From Acidobacteria bacterium OLB17 (GTDB lineage Bacteria; Acidobacteriota; Blastocatellia; Pyrinomonadales; Pyrinomonadaceae): a DNA stretch of 64,000 nt. Location: assembly GCA_001567505.1 (NCBI GenBank), contig LLEU01000025.1, forward strand, positions 62,001-126,000, in the 5' to 3' direction. The position numbers and the translations under genes were made by a program. Shown in pieces: positions 10,541 to 19,629 of the stretch (position 1 is the stretch's first letter; each line of letters opens with the position of its first letter). The notes under the pieces are model-generated. The model was not told the origin of the DNA. It ran no database searches and saw nothing but the letters and a program-made list of their open reading frames with translations.

Positions 10541-10569
10541 ATGATACGTCACGAAAAAAAACGTGTCAA
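10541..10569 (-). promoter_or_regulatory. nadC promoter
   Basis: On the minus strand TTGACA (10569-10564), a 17-bp spacer containing eight T, and TATCAT (10546-10541). The match is near-consensus. Transcription would begin around 10535, only a few bases before ATG 10532, so the nadC message could be leaderless or nearly so. Confidence 0.7.
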
Positions 10570-10591
10570 TCGCCCCGTTGTTGATTGACAC
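10563..10591. promoter_or_regulatory. 9-bp inverted repeat between nadC and lipoprotein promoters
   Basis: GTGTCAATC (10563-10571) and GATTGACAC (10583-10591) form perfect inverted arms around an 11-bp spacer. Each arm contains a TTGACA -35 box, one per direction. The symmetry extends three bases beyond the -35 boxes, so it may also be an operator for both genes. Confidence 0.5.
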
Positions 10592-10613
10592 CAAAACGGT
10601 TTCGGGCTACGCT
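10585..10613 (+). promoter_or_regulatory. Promoter of the small lipoprotein gene
   Basis: TTGACA (10585-10590), a 17-bp spacer and TACGCT (10608-10613), about 50 bp before the ATG. The -35 is perfect and the -10 is weak. Confidence 0.55.
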
Positions 10614-10664
10614 TTTCCGTCCTCAGAAACTAAATAGGAGATCGATAGATCGGAGAGAACAAAT

Positions 10665-11114
10665 ATGCGTAACGCTGCAACCCTTTTGATCATTGCCGCG
10701 GTGCTCTTTACCGCAGCTTTTGCCTGTAATTTCAGCACGGCGAACCTTAGCAGCCTTAAGACCGGAAAGAACGCCGATGTTACCAGTCCGTCCAACAGTT
10801 TCGCGGCGGGTGACACGATATACGCGGTCGCCGACGTTTCCAACAATCCAGGAAAGGTCAAGGTAAAGATGTACATCCAGGTCGAGAATATGAAGGGCGT
10901 CGCTCCGGGCACCGTCATTGAGAACAGCGTCGTGAACCTCGATATGGAGGGCGATGCTGTGGCCAAATACCATTACCAGACATACTCAAGCACGGCCGGC
11001 GGTACTTTTAAGGTCGTCGCTGAAATGTACAACGAGAACGGCGAGAAGAAAGACTCGAAGTCCGAGACGATCACCGTTGCTCCCGGAACATCACAGCCGG
11101 ACGAAGAGGACTAA
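10665..11114 (+). CDS. Small secreted lipoprotein of unknown function
   Basis: 149 residues. The signal sequence LLIIAAVLFTAAFAC ends in a cysteine, a lipobox-like site, so the mature protein probably starts at Cys21 and is lipid-anchored. The rest resembles a single beta-sandwich domain (GDTIYAVADVSNNPGKVKVKM, VNLDMEGDAVAKYHYQTY, GGTFKVVAEMYN) with an acidic tail. No enzymatic motif is visible. It has its own promoter, divergent from nadC, and is followed by a strong hairpin. Function unknown. Confidence 0.7.
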   Translation: MRNAATLLIIAAVLFTAAFACNFSTANLSSLKTGKNADVTSPSNSFAAGDTIYAVADVSNNPGKVKVKMYIQVENMKGVAPGTVIENSVVNLDMEGDAVAKYHYQTYSSTAGGTFKVVAEMYNENGEKKDSKSETITVAPGTSQPDEED

Positions 11115-11151
11115 CTCCTCGCAAGCATTTCATCTCCCTTTTATCCTGATC

Positions 11152-11173
11152 ACGGCCGGGTTCGCCCGGCCGT
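11152..11173. terminator. Hairpin between convergent lipoprotein and valS genes
   Basis: ACGGCCGGG and CCCGGCCGT form a perfect 9-bp stem with a TTCG loop. It lies between two converging 3' ends. Neither side has a clear T-run, so it is a probable rather than certain terminator. Confidence 0.5.
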
Positions 11174-11201
11174 CTCTCATTAAGAAGAACCTTTGGAGCT
11201 G

Positions 11202-13892
11202 TCAGTTCAACACCTCGATATTCGCCGCGAGCGTTGCGGCCTGTCGTTCGATCTCATCCTTTCGGTCGCGAAGCTCCTGGACCTTCTCGGCCGGTGCCCG
11301 CTCGACGAAATTCGCATTCGATAATTGCCCGCTGATGCGTTCGAGCTCGGTATCGAGTTTGTCGATCTGGCCCTGTAGGCGGATCCGTTCTTTCTCGAAA
11401 TCGATAAGCCCTTCGAGCGGGATCGCTACCTCGCCGCCGCCCGAGAGTACGGCCCTTGCGGAGGCCTTTGGCACGACCAGGGAGTCCGAGAGTATCACTT
11501 TCTCAGCCCGTGCAAGTTTTAGGATCTGGCCTTCATTGGCATGAAGGACATCGCGAAGTTTTTCGCTGCCCGCAACGTGTACGACGAACCGTACCGAAGG
11601 CGAAATGTTCATTTCGGCTCGAATATTTCTCACCTTCTTGATCACCTCGATCACTGCCGAGACCTCATTCTCCGCTGCATCGTCAATGAACGTATCGCTT
11701 CCTTTCGGAAAATCGGCGAGCATTATCGAGAGCTTTGCCGACCTGTAGGCCGGATGGTGCAAGCTGCTGCCGATCCCCGGAAGCTTTTGCCACAATTCCT
11801 CAGTTAGATACGGCATGAACGGATGCAGCAGCCGCAGAGCCTGCTCGAGTACCGAGAGAATGAACGAACTCGCCGCCGCATCGCCGCTGTTGATCTCGTC
11901 CTTTTTAAGCTCGATGTACCAGTCGCAAAAATCGTCCCAGAAAAAGTGGTAGAGCAGCGATACAGCCTCGTGATATTGATACGTATCAAGTGCTCGATTC
12001 ACCGCTGCGGCCGTTCGCGAAAGCCGCGAAAGGATCCAGCGGTCGGCTGCCGGAAGCGCCTTGACCTCGGCCGGCTCGAACACTTTGACCAACGCATTGG
12101 CAGAGTTCAGCAGACAGAATCTCGTCGCGTTCCATATCTTGTTCGCGAAGTTGCGGTACGTCTCGATAAGGAGATCGTTCCACTTGATGTCCGCACCGGT
12201 CGCGATCGACGCAAGATAGATCCGAGTAGCGTCAACACCGAACTTATCGAACATCGCGATCGGATCGACGCCGTTGTTGCGCGATTTCGACATCGGCTTG
12301 CCGTCCTTTCCAAGAACGGTCCCTGTGACCACGACGTCGCTGAACGGGATCTTTCCCGTGAATTTTTTCGTCAACATCACCATTCGCGACACCCAAAGGA
12401 AAATGATGTCGCGGCCGGTAACCAGGACGTCCGTGGGTAAAAAACTGTCAAGATCCGGCGTATTCAGAACGCCGCCCTTGCCTGTCCAACCAAAGGTCGA
12501 GAACGCCCAAAGGCCGCTAGAGAACCACGTATCAAGAACGTCCTGATCTTGCCGGAGCTGCTTGCCGCCTGCTTTCTCCCGTGCCTCGGCCTCCGTTAGT
12601 GCGACGTAAACATTGCCTTCGTCGTCATACCAGGCCGGTATCTGGTGGCCCCACCAAAGCTGACGCGAGATCGTCCAATCTTTCAGGTTCTCGAGCCAGT
12701 TCGTATAGACCTTCTCGTGAGGAACTTGCGGAAAGAAATGCGGAACGCCTTCGGATCGCATTACATCGAGGGCAATGTCGCGCATCTCATCCATTTTCAC
12801 GAACCATTGCTCGCTCAAGATCGGTTCGACGATCGTCTTGCAGCGTTCGCAGATCGGGAGCGTGATCTCATACGCCTCGACCTTTTCGAGAAGGCCGAGC
12901 TCTTCGAACCTTGCAACAACCTTTTCGCGAGCCTCGAATCGGTCAAGGCCCTCGAAATCGGGGCCCGCAGCGGCATTCATCTTCCCGGCCTCGTCCATCA
13001 CGAGCAGCTTTTCGAGCCCGTGCCGTTCGCCGATCTGATAATCGTTCGGGTCGTGGGCCGGCGTGATCTTTACAGCTCCGGTACCGAATTCCTTATCGAC
13101 GTATTCGTCGGCAACGATCGGTATCTCGCGGCCCGCGAGCGGAAGCATGATCGTCTTGCCGATCAGGTCGGCATACCGCTCATCTGTCGGGTTAACGGCG
13201 ACCGCAGTATCGCCGAGCATCGTTTCCGGACGCGTTGTTGCGACCGTCACGGTTCGGTCGGTTCCTTTGACAGGGTATTTTAGATATGTGAGCGTGCCGT
13301 CCTTTCGCGTCTCTTCCTTGACCTCAAGATCTGAGAGCACCGTCTTGTCCTTCGGGCACCAATTTACGATCCGCAGGCCGCGATAGATATTCCCTTCTTC
13401 GTAAAGTGCGACGAAAACGCTTCGAACCGCAAGCGAAAGATCGGCATCCATCGTAAATCGCTCACGCGACCAATCTACCGAAGCACCTTCCCGACGCATC
13501 TGCTCGGTGATCGTGTTCCCGTACTGCTCTTTCCACTTCCACGCACGCGAAATGAATTCTTCACGCCCGATGTCGATCGGCGATAGTCCCTCGTCCTTCC
13601 TGAGCTGTTCTACGACCTTCCTCTGGACAGAAATGCCCGCGTGGTCCGTGCCCGGAAGCCAGAGCGTCCGGAAGCCCTGCATTCGCTTCCAACGCGTCAG
13701 GACGTCCATCAGCGTGTGCTGGAGCGCGTGCCCCATATGAAGGCTGCCCGTGACGTTCGGCGGCGGAATTACGATCGAATAGGTCGGAGCCGACGCGTCC
13801 TCGTTGATCTCGGGGGCGAAAAATCCGTTCTCCTCCCACTCCTTGTAATGCCCCTCGGCGGTCTTTGGGTCAAATGCCTTTGCTAGTTCCAT
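11202..13892 (-). CDS. valS: Valyl-tRNA synthetase
   Basis: 896 residues, the usual bacterial length. Class I signatures: HIGH-type NVTGSLHMGHAL near residue 50 and KMSKS-type GKPMSKSRNNGVDP. The editing domain is present (TVATTRPETMLGD, GTGAVKITPAHDPND), followed by the WWGHQIPAWY segment, the anticodon-binding domain (RWILSRLSRT, YHFFWDDFCDWYIELKK) and a C-terminal coiled-coil arm (FEKERIRLQGQIDKL to the end) typical of ValRS. Charges tRNA-Val in the cytoplasm and hydrolyses mischarged Thr. A start beside a weak A-rich leader is used. Confidence 0.97.
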   Translation of the reverse strand: MELAKAFDPKTAEGHYKEWEENGFFAPEINEDASAPTYSIVIPPPNVTGSLHMGHALQHTLMDVLTRWKRMQGFRTLWLPGTDHAGISVQRKVVEQLRKDEGLSPIDIGREEFISRAWKWKEQYGNTITEQMRREGASVDWSRERFTMDADLSLAVRSVFVALYEEGNIYRGLRIVNWCPKDKTVLSDLEVKEETRKDGTLTYLKYPVKGTDRTVTVATTRPETMLGDTAVAVNPTDERYADLIGKTIMLPLAGREIPIVADEYVDKEFGTGAVKITPAHDPNDYQIGERHGLEKLLVMDEAGKMNAAAGPDFEGLDRFEAREKVVARFEELGLLEKVEAYEITLPICERCKTIVEPILSEQWFVKMDEMRDIALDVMRSEGVPHFFPQVPHEKVYTNWLENLKDWTISRQLWWGHQIPAWYDDEGNVYVALTEAEAREKAGGKQLRQDQDVLDTWFSSGLWAFSTFGWTGKGGVLNTPDLDSFLPTDVLVTGRDIIFLWVSRMVMLTKKFTGKIPFSDVVVTGTVLGKDGKPMSKSRNNGVDPIAMFDKFGVDATRIYLASIATGADIKWNDLLIETYRNFANKIWNATRFCLLNSANALVKVFEPAEVKALPAADRWILSRLSRTAAAVNRALDTYQYHEAVSLLYHFFWDDFCDWYIELKKDEINSGDAAASSFILSVLEQALRLLHPFMPYLTEELWQKLPGIGSSLHHPAYRSAKLSIMLADFPKGSDTFIDDAAENEVSAVIEVIKKVRNIRAEMNISPSVRFVVHVAGSEKLRDVLHANEGQILKLARAEKVILSDSLVVPKASARAVLSGGGEVAIPLEGLIDFEKERIRLQGQIDKLDTELERISGQLSNANFVERAPAEKVQELRDRKDEIERQAATLAANIEVLN

Positions 13893-13932
13893 AAATTGCG
13901 ATCAACAAAATATCAATTCTAAAACAAGACGA

Positions 13933-13962
13933 GGCGGTTTACAGCATCGGCTGAAAACCGCC
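13933..13962 (-). terminator. Hairpin after the response regulator gene
   Basis: GGCGGTTT-A-CAGC, loop ATCG, GCTG-A-AAACCGCC forms an interrupted 12-bp stem about 25 bp after the stop at 13987. On the minus strand it is followed by a T-rich but broken run. Confidence 0.5.
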
Positions 13963-13986
13963 CGTAGAAGTTCGTCTGAGTCGCGG

Positions 13987-15203
13987 TCAATGCCGCTTAC
14001 TTTCTTCTTCGAGGGCCTCGCGGATGAGTTTTTCCGCGATCCGCGGCACGGCCTCGCGTGCGGCCTCACGAACAGCCTTCTCCGAAAGCCGGTCCATAAC
14101 ACGCCGTGCGACCGCCTCGATCAACTCGGGCGGAAATGTCTGCTCGCTCGCCTTTTCACCTTCAAGGGCGACCGGGGCACTATGTTCCGGCTCATCTAAT
14201 TTGACCTCATGCCCGGCCGATCCAACCTCGTGATCGACTGTCGGGCACTACCGGCAATTTCCCTGAACGGATCGATATCCTCCGCCAGCATTTCTGGGTC
14301 TTCGACGGTCGAATAGGCCGGCGGCGGAGCCGCTTCCGCCGGATGCTCGAATTTCAATGTATCGATCAACTCATCGTCACCCGCAGCAAAATCAAAGACG
14401 CGGATCAGGGCATCTTCGCCTGTCCGCAACGGCCCGACATCGTCGCTCGGCAGCTCGATCTCCGGTGCCGCTTCGGCTTCCGCGAGAACGAAAGGCTCGT
14501 GCGGCACAAGCGTCCGGACTTCCGGTGCATTGTCGATCTGACGCGTGATCTCTTCGAACTCCTGATTCAATTCGCTCGCGTGAAGAGCGGCTCGCCCCTC
14601 GGCCGCCGGCTCCGTCTCGTCGGAATTCGTCTCCGGCATTGATTCCGCTATAAGTTCGTCGGGCTCAATGAATCCGTCACCATTCGATGCATATTCCTGC
14701 TCGATCTCGCTCTCGACCTCAACGTCCGGATCGTCCTCGATGATCGATTCTGCATAAAGGCTTTCGATGTCCTCGGTCTCGAAGGGCTGAACCTCCCTAA
14801 AATCCTTGACCGCGAGAAGCTCGCCGACCTTTGTGACGACATCTCGGAGCGACTGGAACGGCTTTGTGAAATAATGATCGGCGCCGACGCGCGAAGCCTC
14901 GCCGGGATCGAACGCCTCGAACGAGCCGACCACCAGGATCACGGGGATCGTCCTCGTCGAATCGTCGCCCTTTATCATCTCGCACAGTTGGTAGCCGCCC
15001 ATCCCCGGCATATTCACGTCCGCGATAACACAATCCGGCGAGATCTCGACGAATTTCTCCATCGCCGCGTTCCCGTCGCCAACGGTCGTGACGTCGTAAC
15101 CCTCCTCTGCAAAGGTGAGTTCGATGACTTTTCGAATTGCGACCGAATCATCGGCCAATAAGAGTTTCACTTTTTCCACAGGTGATTTCTTTGTCGATAG
15201 CAA
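13987..15203 (-). CDS. Response regulator with long C-terminal extension, frameshifted
   Basis: An N-terminal receiver domain (KLLLADDSVAIRKVIEL, phospho-acceptor Asp in CVIADVNMPGMGGYQ, lysine in YFTKPF) is followed by about 200 residues of acidic, low-complexity linker. In the frame of the start, translation stops at 14196. One frame back, from about 14240, the sequence continues as DHEVGSAGHEVKLDEPEHS and ends with a conserved-looking helical tail (PPELIEAVARRVMDRLSEK, REAVPRIAEKLIREALEEE) stopping at 13987. The tail is kept in good codon usage, so the gene is read through as one. No DNA-binding domain is visible; the output may be protein interaction. It lies between pdxA and valS. Confidence 0.8.
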
Positions 15204-15272
15204 GCGTGTTCGGGCGCGTTCCGGCCAGCTTCTTTCGATGGGACAGTTTAGCAGATTGCCGCCGCAGTTTCA

Positions 15273-16229
15273 CTACTTAGCGGCCCGGACAAGCTCGATC
15301 GCAAGGTCGATCGCAGCGATCATATTTTCGGCACTCGCCGTGCCATTGCCGGCGATATCGTACGCGGTCCCGTGATCGACGGACGTGCGTATCACCGGAA
15401 GGCCAAGCGTAACATTGACCGCACGGTCGAATGCGACCGTCTTTACGGGTATCGTCGCCTGATCGTGGTACATTGCGACGACGACATCGAATTTCCCGGC
15501 CATCGCGTTATGGAACACCGTATCCGCGGGATGCGGCCCCGTAACTTCTATCGAAGCGGCCCGGCAATCCACGATCGCGGGCGTGATCTCGTCCCGCTCC
15601 TCGAAACCAAAACGGCCGCCTTCGGACGCATGCGGATTGATCCCCGCAACTGCGATCGACGGCCTCCGGCCGAGCAGCCGTGAGAACTCGCGGTCGCAGA
15701 ACCGGATCAAGTCCGAGACGCGCTCGGCCGTAACGAACTCGATAGCCTGCGTTAGCGGCAAGTGTGTCGAAAGCAGGGCGACGCGCAGCGGGCCCGCGAA
15801 AAAGCTCATCGCAAATTCTTTCGTGTTCGTAAGATGCGCTAAGAACTCGGTGTGCCCGGGAAAATCAAAACCGCCGAGTTTGATCGCGTTCTTGCTGATC
15901 GGAGCCGTGACGATCGCTTCGATCTTTCCGGCCTTCCAAAGCTCGACCGCCCGAACGATATTCTCCGCGGCGGCCTTTCCGGTTTGCGCGGAATCAACGC
16001 CGTAAACGACCTCGGACGGCAGGTTCGCGAGGTCCTCAATGGCAACGGCGGGTATCTTGCCAGCCTTGCAAAAGCGAGAGGCGACGGCGCTCAAATGAGC
16101 GGCGTCGCCTACAAGGGTGATCTCTGCTAGTGCGGAAAAGTCCCGGTTCTCGATCGCCTTAAGGGTCACCTCAGGCCCGATCCCGGCGGCATCCCCGATC
16201 GTGATCGCAATTCGCGGCTTCAGCGTCAT
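15273..16229 (-). CDS. pdxA: 4-hydroxythreonine-4-phosphate dehydrogenase
   Basis: Oxidises 4-phosphohydroxy-L-threonine in pyridoxal 5'-phosphate synthesis. Motifs: ITIGDAAGIGPEV at the N-terminus, VTAPISKNAIKLGGFDFPGHTEFLA, INPHASEGGRFG and AMYHDQATIPVKT (metal and substrate ligands). ATG 16229 gives the usual N-terminus (MTLKPRIAITIGD); an upstream ATG at 16265 would run almost into the ftsZ stop and lacks support. 318 residues. It lies 42 bp after ftsZ and may be cotranscribed with it. Confidence 0.93.
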   Translation of the reverse strand: MTLKPRIAITIGDAAGIGPEVTLKAIENRDFSALAEITLVGDAAHLSAVASRFCKAGKIPAVAIEDLANLPSEVVYGVDSAQTGKAAAENIVRAVELWKAGKIEAIVTAPISKNAIKLGGFDFPGHTEFLAHLTNTKEFAMSFFAGPLRVALLSTHLPLTQAIEFVTAERVSDLIRFCDREFSRLLGRRPSIAVAGINPHASEGGRFGFEERDEITPAIVDCRAASIEVTGPHPADTVFHNAMAGKFDVVVAMYHDQATIPVKTVAFDRAVNVTLGLPVIRTSVDHGTAYDIAGNGTASAENMIAAIDLAIELVRAAK

Positions 16230-16271
16230 AGCCTGATTATCGGCAATTTGCGCCGCAAACCGCAACGAAGG

Positions 16272-17387
16272 CTAATCTGCCTGCCGACGAAGGAAGGTCG
16301 GCGTCTCAAGATCGTCGCTCCCGACGATATCGGGCATCGGCGTGAAGTTCGCCCGTGCGTTCGCAGCAACTGCGACGGCCTCAACTACCTTCGGCGAAGG
16401 AAGCGAAACGGACGCTGCCGTATCAAAACCGGTCGCGATGACCGTGATCTTGATCTCGCTTGCCATATCGTCCTTGATGACGCTGCCCCAGATGATGTCC
16501 GCATTGTCGTCAGCCTCGTTCTCGATCATTCCGATCGCGTCCTCGACCTCGCTGAGGATCATATCCGGCCCGCCCGTGACGTTGATAAGGGCCGCCTTCG
16601 CACCCTTGATCGAGTTCTCTTCAAGAAGTTTGTAATCAAGAGCGGCGCGCATCGCTTTGGAGGCCGCCTCTTCGCCGTCACCGCGGCCGACGCCCATAAG
16701 TGCAACGCCTTTTCCACGCATAACGGACGTCACATCGGCAAAATCGAGGTTGATGATGCCCGGCGTCATAATGAGATCCGTGATGCCCTGAACCGCCTGA
16801 AGCAGAACGTCGTCAGCACGCCTGAATGCGTCAAGGATCGTGATCTTTTCTTCGACCTCGCGAAGCTTCGAGTTCGGGATCGTGATCAGTGTATCGACAA
16901 CGCCGCGAAGGTCGGCAAGCCCGTCCTCGGCCTGTGCCATTCGCCGACGGCCTTCGACCGTGAAAGGCTTCGTCACGACGGCGACCGTCAGAGCTCCAAG
17001 CTCGGTTGCGAGCGAAGCGACAACGGGCGCGGCACCGGTTCCGGTTCCGCCGCCCATGCCGGCGGTCACGAAGACCATATCCGAACCTTCAAGGATGTCG
17101 AGCAGTTTTTGATGATCCTCAAGGGCGGCCGCGCGGCCGATCTCCGGATTCGAACCGGCTCCGAGCCCTCGAGTGGACTTCGTACCGAGCTGGATCTTCA
17201 CCGGAGCGGCCGACGCCTCAAGAGCCTGAAGGTCAGTGTTCGCAACGATGAACTCGACGCCTTTGATGCCGGCCTCGATCATCCGATTCACCGCGTTGCC
17301 GCCGCCGCCGCCAACCCCGATCACTTTGATCCGCGCACCCGTGATCGGCGGTTCATCGATAAACATTTTGATCCCTGTATTGCTCAC
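16272..17387 (-). CDS. ftsZ: Cell division protein FtsZ
   Basis: Tubulin-like GTPase forming the Z ring. 371 residues. GTP-binding elements: [17 protein letters not shown] near residue 20 and the tubulin signature [13 protein letters not shown] near 105. The T7 loop lies in [14 protein letters not shown] short C-terminal tail ends in [11 protein letters not shown], matching the conserved peptide that binds FtsA. Start GTG 17387 has AGGAGG 11 bp upstream. It is separated from ftsA by 158 bp with its own regulatory region. Confidence 0.97.
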   Translation of the reverse strand: MSNTGIKMFIDEPPITGARIKVIGVGGGGGNAVNRMIEAGIKGVEFIVANTDLQALEASAAPVKIQLGTKSTRGLGAGSNPEIGRAAALEDHQKLLDILEGSDMVFVTAGMGGGTGTGAAPVVASLATELGALTVAVVTKPFTVEGRRRMAQAEDGLADLRGVVDTLITIPNSKLREVEEKITILDAFRRADDVLLQAVQGITDLIMTPGIINLDFADVTSVMRGKGVALMGVGRGDGEEAASKAMRAALDYKLLEENSIKGAKAALINVTGGPDMILSEVEDAIGMIENEADDNADIIWGSVIKDDMASEIKITVIATGFDTAASVSLPSPKVVEAVAVAANARANFTPMPDIVGSDDLETPTFLRRQAD

Positions 17388-17545
17388 TTGCAGGCCATCC
17401 TCCTAAGATCAGATCAGCTAAAAGATTGAAAATTGTCGTTGGGAACGCGAGTCCTTAAGCACTTAAACCGTCGCAACTAGATATAGTGCTGACGGCTAAA
17501 AAGCATACAACGATTGGTGATAAAAAGCCAATCGAATTTTAGCAT
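17388..17545 (-). promoter_or_regulatory. ftsA-ftsZ spacer with palindromic element
   Basis: 158 bp. It holds AGGAGG before the GTG start and the near-palindrome CTTAAGCACTTAAAC (17454-17468, read on +), inverted arms TTAAG/CTTAA with a 2-bp centre. The same 15 bases recur upstream of rsmH. A weak promoter candidate on the minus strand (TTGTAT, then TATATC) lies upstream of the element. Only the ribosome site is well supported. Confidence 0.45.
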
Positions 17546-18784
17546 TTATTTAATTTTTTTTCTCCAGCCCTCGAACCAATTCGCGACGCGGCGGACAGTT
17601 CCGCGTCCGTGGGCGTTCTCTTCGCGAAGGGCGGCACGGAAGGAATGGCTTGCAAGGCCGCAAGCAACGGCCCAGGCGGGAGTTTCGACCTGTTCGATAA
17701 GGCCGCCAAAGAAGTGTTTTTCGGGGAAACCGAGGCGTGTCGGTGCGTCGAAGACCTGTTCAGCGACCTCACAAAGCCCGCGGACCATCGAGCCGCCGCC
17801 CGTAAGAACGACGCCGCTCGATATCTGAAGCGGTACCTTTCGCGTCTCGCGCGCAATATGCTGGAGCAGTTCGACCGCACGCGGCTGCATAATGTCGGCG
17901 AGTATCTCTTTTGAAAGGCCGCGTTTCTCATTCCTGCCGACGGGCATTATCTCGATCACCTCTTGGCGTTCGTCGTCATCGAGCAAGAAACCCGCCACGC
18001 AGCCAAAATCGTGCTTGATCTTGTTCGCCTGCGGAATGGAGACGCGAAGGCCGACGGCAAGGTCTTTCGTAAAATGCGTACTGCCGAACGGGAACACGGC
18101 CGTGTGCTGGACCGCGCCGCGAGTATAGATCGTTAGGTTCGTCAATTCGGCCCCGAAGTTCACCACCGCGCATCCATATTCGCGATCGTCATCCGTGATC
18201 GCACTCTCGGCCGCGGCAAGAGGTTCGAGAATGCTCTGTTCGATATCGAGCCCTGCACGCTCGACCGCCTTTGCGAGATTCTGCCTTCCCGCACTCGGGC
18301 TGGTCACAACGTGAACTCTGGCCTCAAGCCGCGAGCCTGTCATTCCGATCGGTTCGATGATCCCGTCCTGGCCGTCGACGATAAATTCCTGCGGCAGCCG
18401 CTCGACGATCTCCCAGCCGGGCTGCAGCGGCATCGCACTCGCGGAATCGATCGCGCGTTCGATGTCGTCCTCAGAAATTTCCTTGTTCTGTCCTGCGACC
18501 GCAACGACGCCGGCCTTGTTCTCACCTTGAAAATGCTCGCCGGAAAGGTTGACCGTAGCCGAATCGATCTCGAGGCCGCTTACGCGTTCGGCCTCTCCGA
18601 CGGCCTTCCGGATCGCGTCGGCGACCGCCTCTGTCGAGGTCACGATGCCGCGACGCATACCGCGAGATTCCGCCTCGCCAACGCCGATAATGTTCAGCTT
18701 TCCATCGTTCGCAGGCTCGGCGACGATACAACGCACGCGGCTGGTTCCCACGTCGAGGCCAATTGCATGCATGTCATTATTCAT
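17546..18784 (-). CDS. ftsA: Cell division protein FtsA
   Basis: Actin-like ATPase that tethers FtsZ to the membrane. 412 residues. Phosphate-1 motif AIGLDVGTSRVRCIV at the N-terminus; the 1C subdomain follows (AVGEAERVSGLEIDSATVNLS); ATP-binding segments VVNFGAELTNLTIY and VVLTGGGSMVRGLCEVAEQVF. The C-terminus ends in a basic amphipathic stretch (RRVANWFEGWRKKIK), the usual membrane-targeting helix. It lies 26 bp after ftsQ. Confidence 0.96.
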   Translation of the reverse strand: MNNDMHAIGLDVGTSRVRCIVAEPANDGKLNIIGVGEAESRGMRRGIVTSTEAVADAIRKAVGEAERVSGLEIDSATVNLSGEHFQGENKAGVVAVAGQNKEISEDDIERAIDSASAMPLQPGWEIVERLPQEFIVDGQDGIIEPIGMTGSRLEARVHVVTSPSAGRQNLAKAVERAGLDIEQSILEPLAAAESAITDDDREYGCAVVNFGAELTNLTIYTRGAVQHTAVFPFGSTHFTKDLAVGLRVSIPQANKIKHDFGCVAGFLLDDDERQEVIEIMPVGRNEKRGLSKEILADIMQPRAVELLQHIARETRKVPLQISSGVVLTGGGSMVRGLCEVAEQVFDAPTRLGFPEKHFFGGLIEQVETPAWAVACGLASHSFRAALREENAHGRGTVRRVANWFEGWRKKIK

Positions 18785-18810
18785 CAGCGGTTTACGATAG
18801 AGAGTATAAC

Positions 18811-19629
18811 CTAATTGTTTAAGTATTCAAGTATGGGATAGATACCTGCGGCATTTACTGCCTGAACTTTTTCGCCCTTGCCGGCAACCGCCTCAAGAGC
18901 GGCCTTTAGGCTTTTCGCAAGATTGTCCTTTGCAAGAAAGACATTGATCGGACGCCCACTGTCCTCGATCACGGCATTAGGCTCACGAAGGTTCGCAAGG
19001 TTCACTTCTTTGACACGCGTCGCAAGGCCGAAGTCGGTCCAGTCCTCGACCATCTTCTTATATAGTTTTATCCTCGAGAGATTATCTTCGAGCGCGTTCG
19101 GCGACTTAGATCGATCCCAGCCGCGCATCGCGAAGGGCAAATTCGGTTCGGGCTTCGTTACCGGGGCCAGCAGCATTCCGGAATCATCGACAAGCTGATC
19201 GCCGTTATCGAGCCTCACGATCGCAACGGGCACGCGTTCAACTACCTCGACCCGGATCCCCGATGGCAGTGCCAGCGAGACCGAAGCTGATCTCACAAAA
19301 GGCAGCGTTTCGATCTTTTGGCGGATACCCGCGATATCGCTTTCCCAGACGCCCGTCTTTTCAGAACCCGCGAGGACGATCCTTCGAATGTCCTCTTCGG
19401 AGGAGCGGTCCGTCCCGACTATCTTCACGGCCTTGAGGTCGAAGAACGAAGAGTTTACCGCCGAGCGGTACGCGTTGAAGGCAAGAAAACCGATCCCGGC
19501 AAGCAGCAGCAAGACAACGACGGTGCCGACGATCGCTTTGCCGATACTCTCGCTCAGCTGCGGATCGACGTTCGAACGCCGCGCTTTTTTCTTTGTTCGG
19601 CTGCTCTTGCTCTTTTTCCCTTTCGCCAT
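18811..19629 (-). CDS. ftsQ: Cell division protein FtsQ/DivIB
   Basis: 272 residues: a lysine/arginine-rich cytoplasmic tail, one membrane segment (AIVGTVVVLLLLAGIGFLAF, near residues 33-52), then a POTRA domain (FDLKAVKIVGTDRSSEEDI) and the beta domain (FVRSASVSLALPSGIRVEVVERVPVA). It belongs to the FtsQ-FtsL-FtsB divisome subcomplex. It is adjacent to murC with no spacer, as in most dcw clusters. Confidence 0.9.
   Translation of the reverse strand: MAKGKKSKSSRTKKKARRSNVDPQLSESIGKAIVGTVVVLLLLAGIGFLAFNAYRSAVNSSFFDLKAVKIVGTDRSSEEDIRRIVLAGSEKTGVWESDIAGIRQKIETLPFVRSASVSLALPSGIRVEVVERVPVAIVRLDNGDQLVDDSGMLLAPVTKPEPNLPFAMRGWDRSKSPNALEDNLSRIKLYKKMVEDWTDFGLATRVKEVNLANLREPNAVIEDSGRPINVFLAKDNLAKSLKAALEAVAGKGEKVQAVNAAGIYPILEYLNN

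Noticed and set aside
17395-17410. Tiny ATG..TGA frame ahead of ftsZ overlapping its GTG start
   Set aside because: Its ATG abuts the AGGAGG with no spacing, so it is unlikely to be translated.
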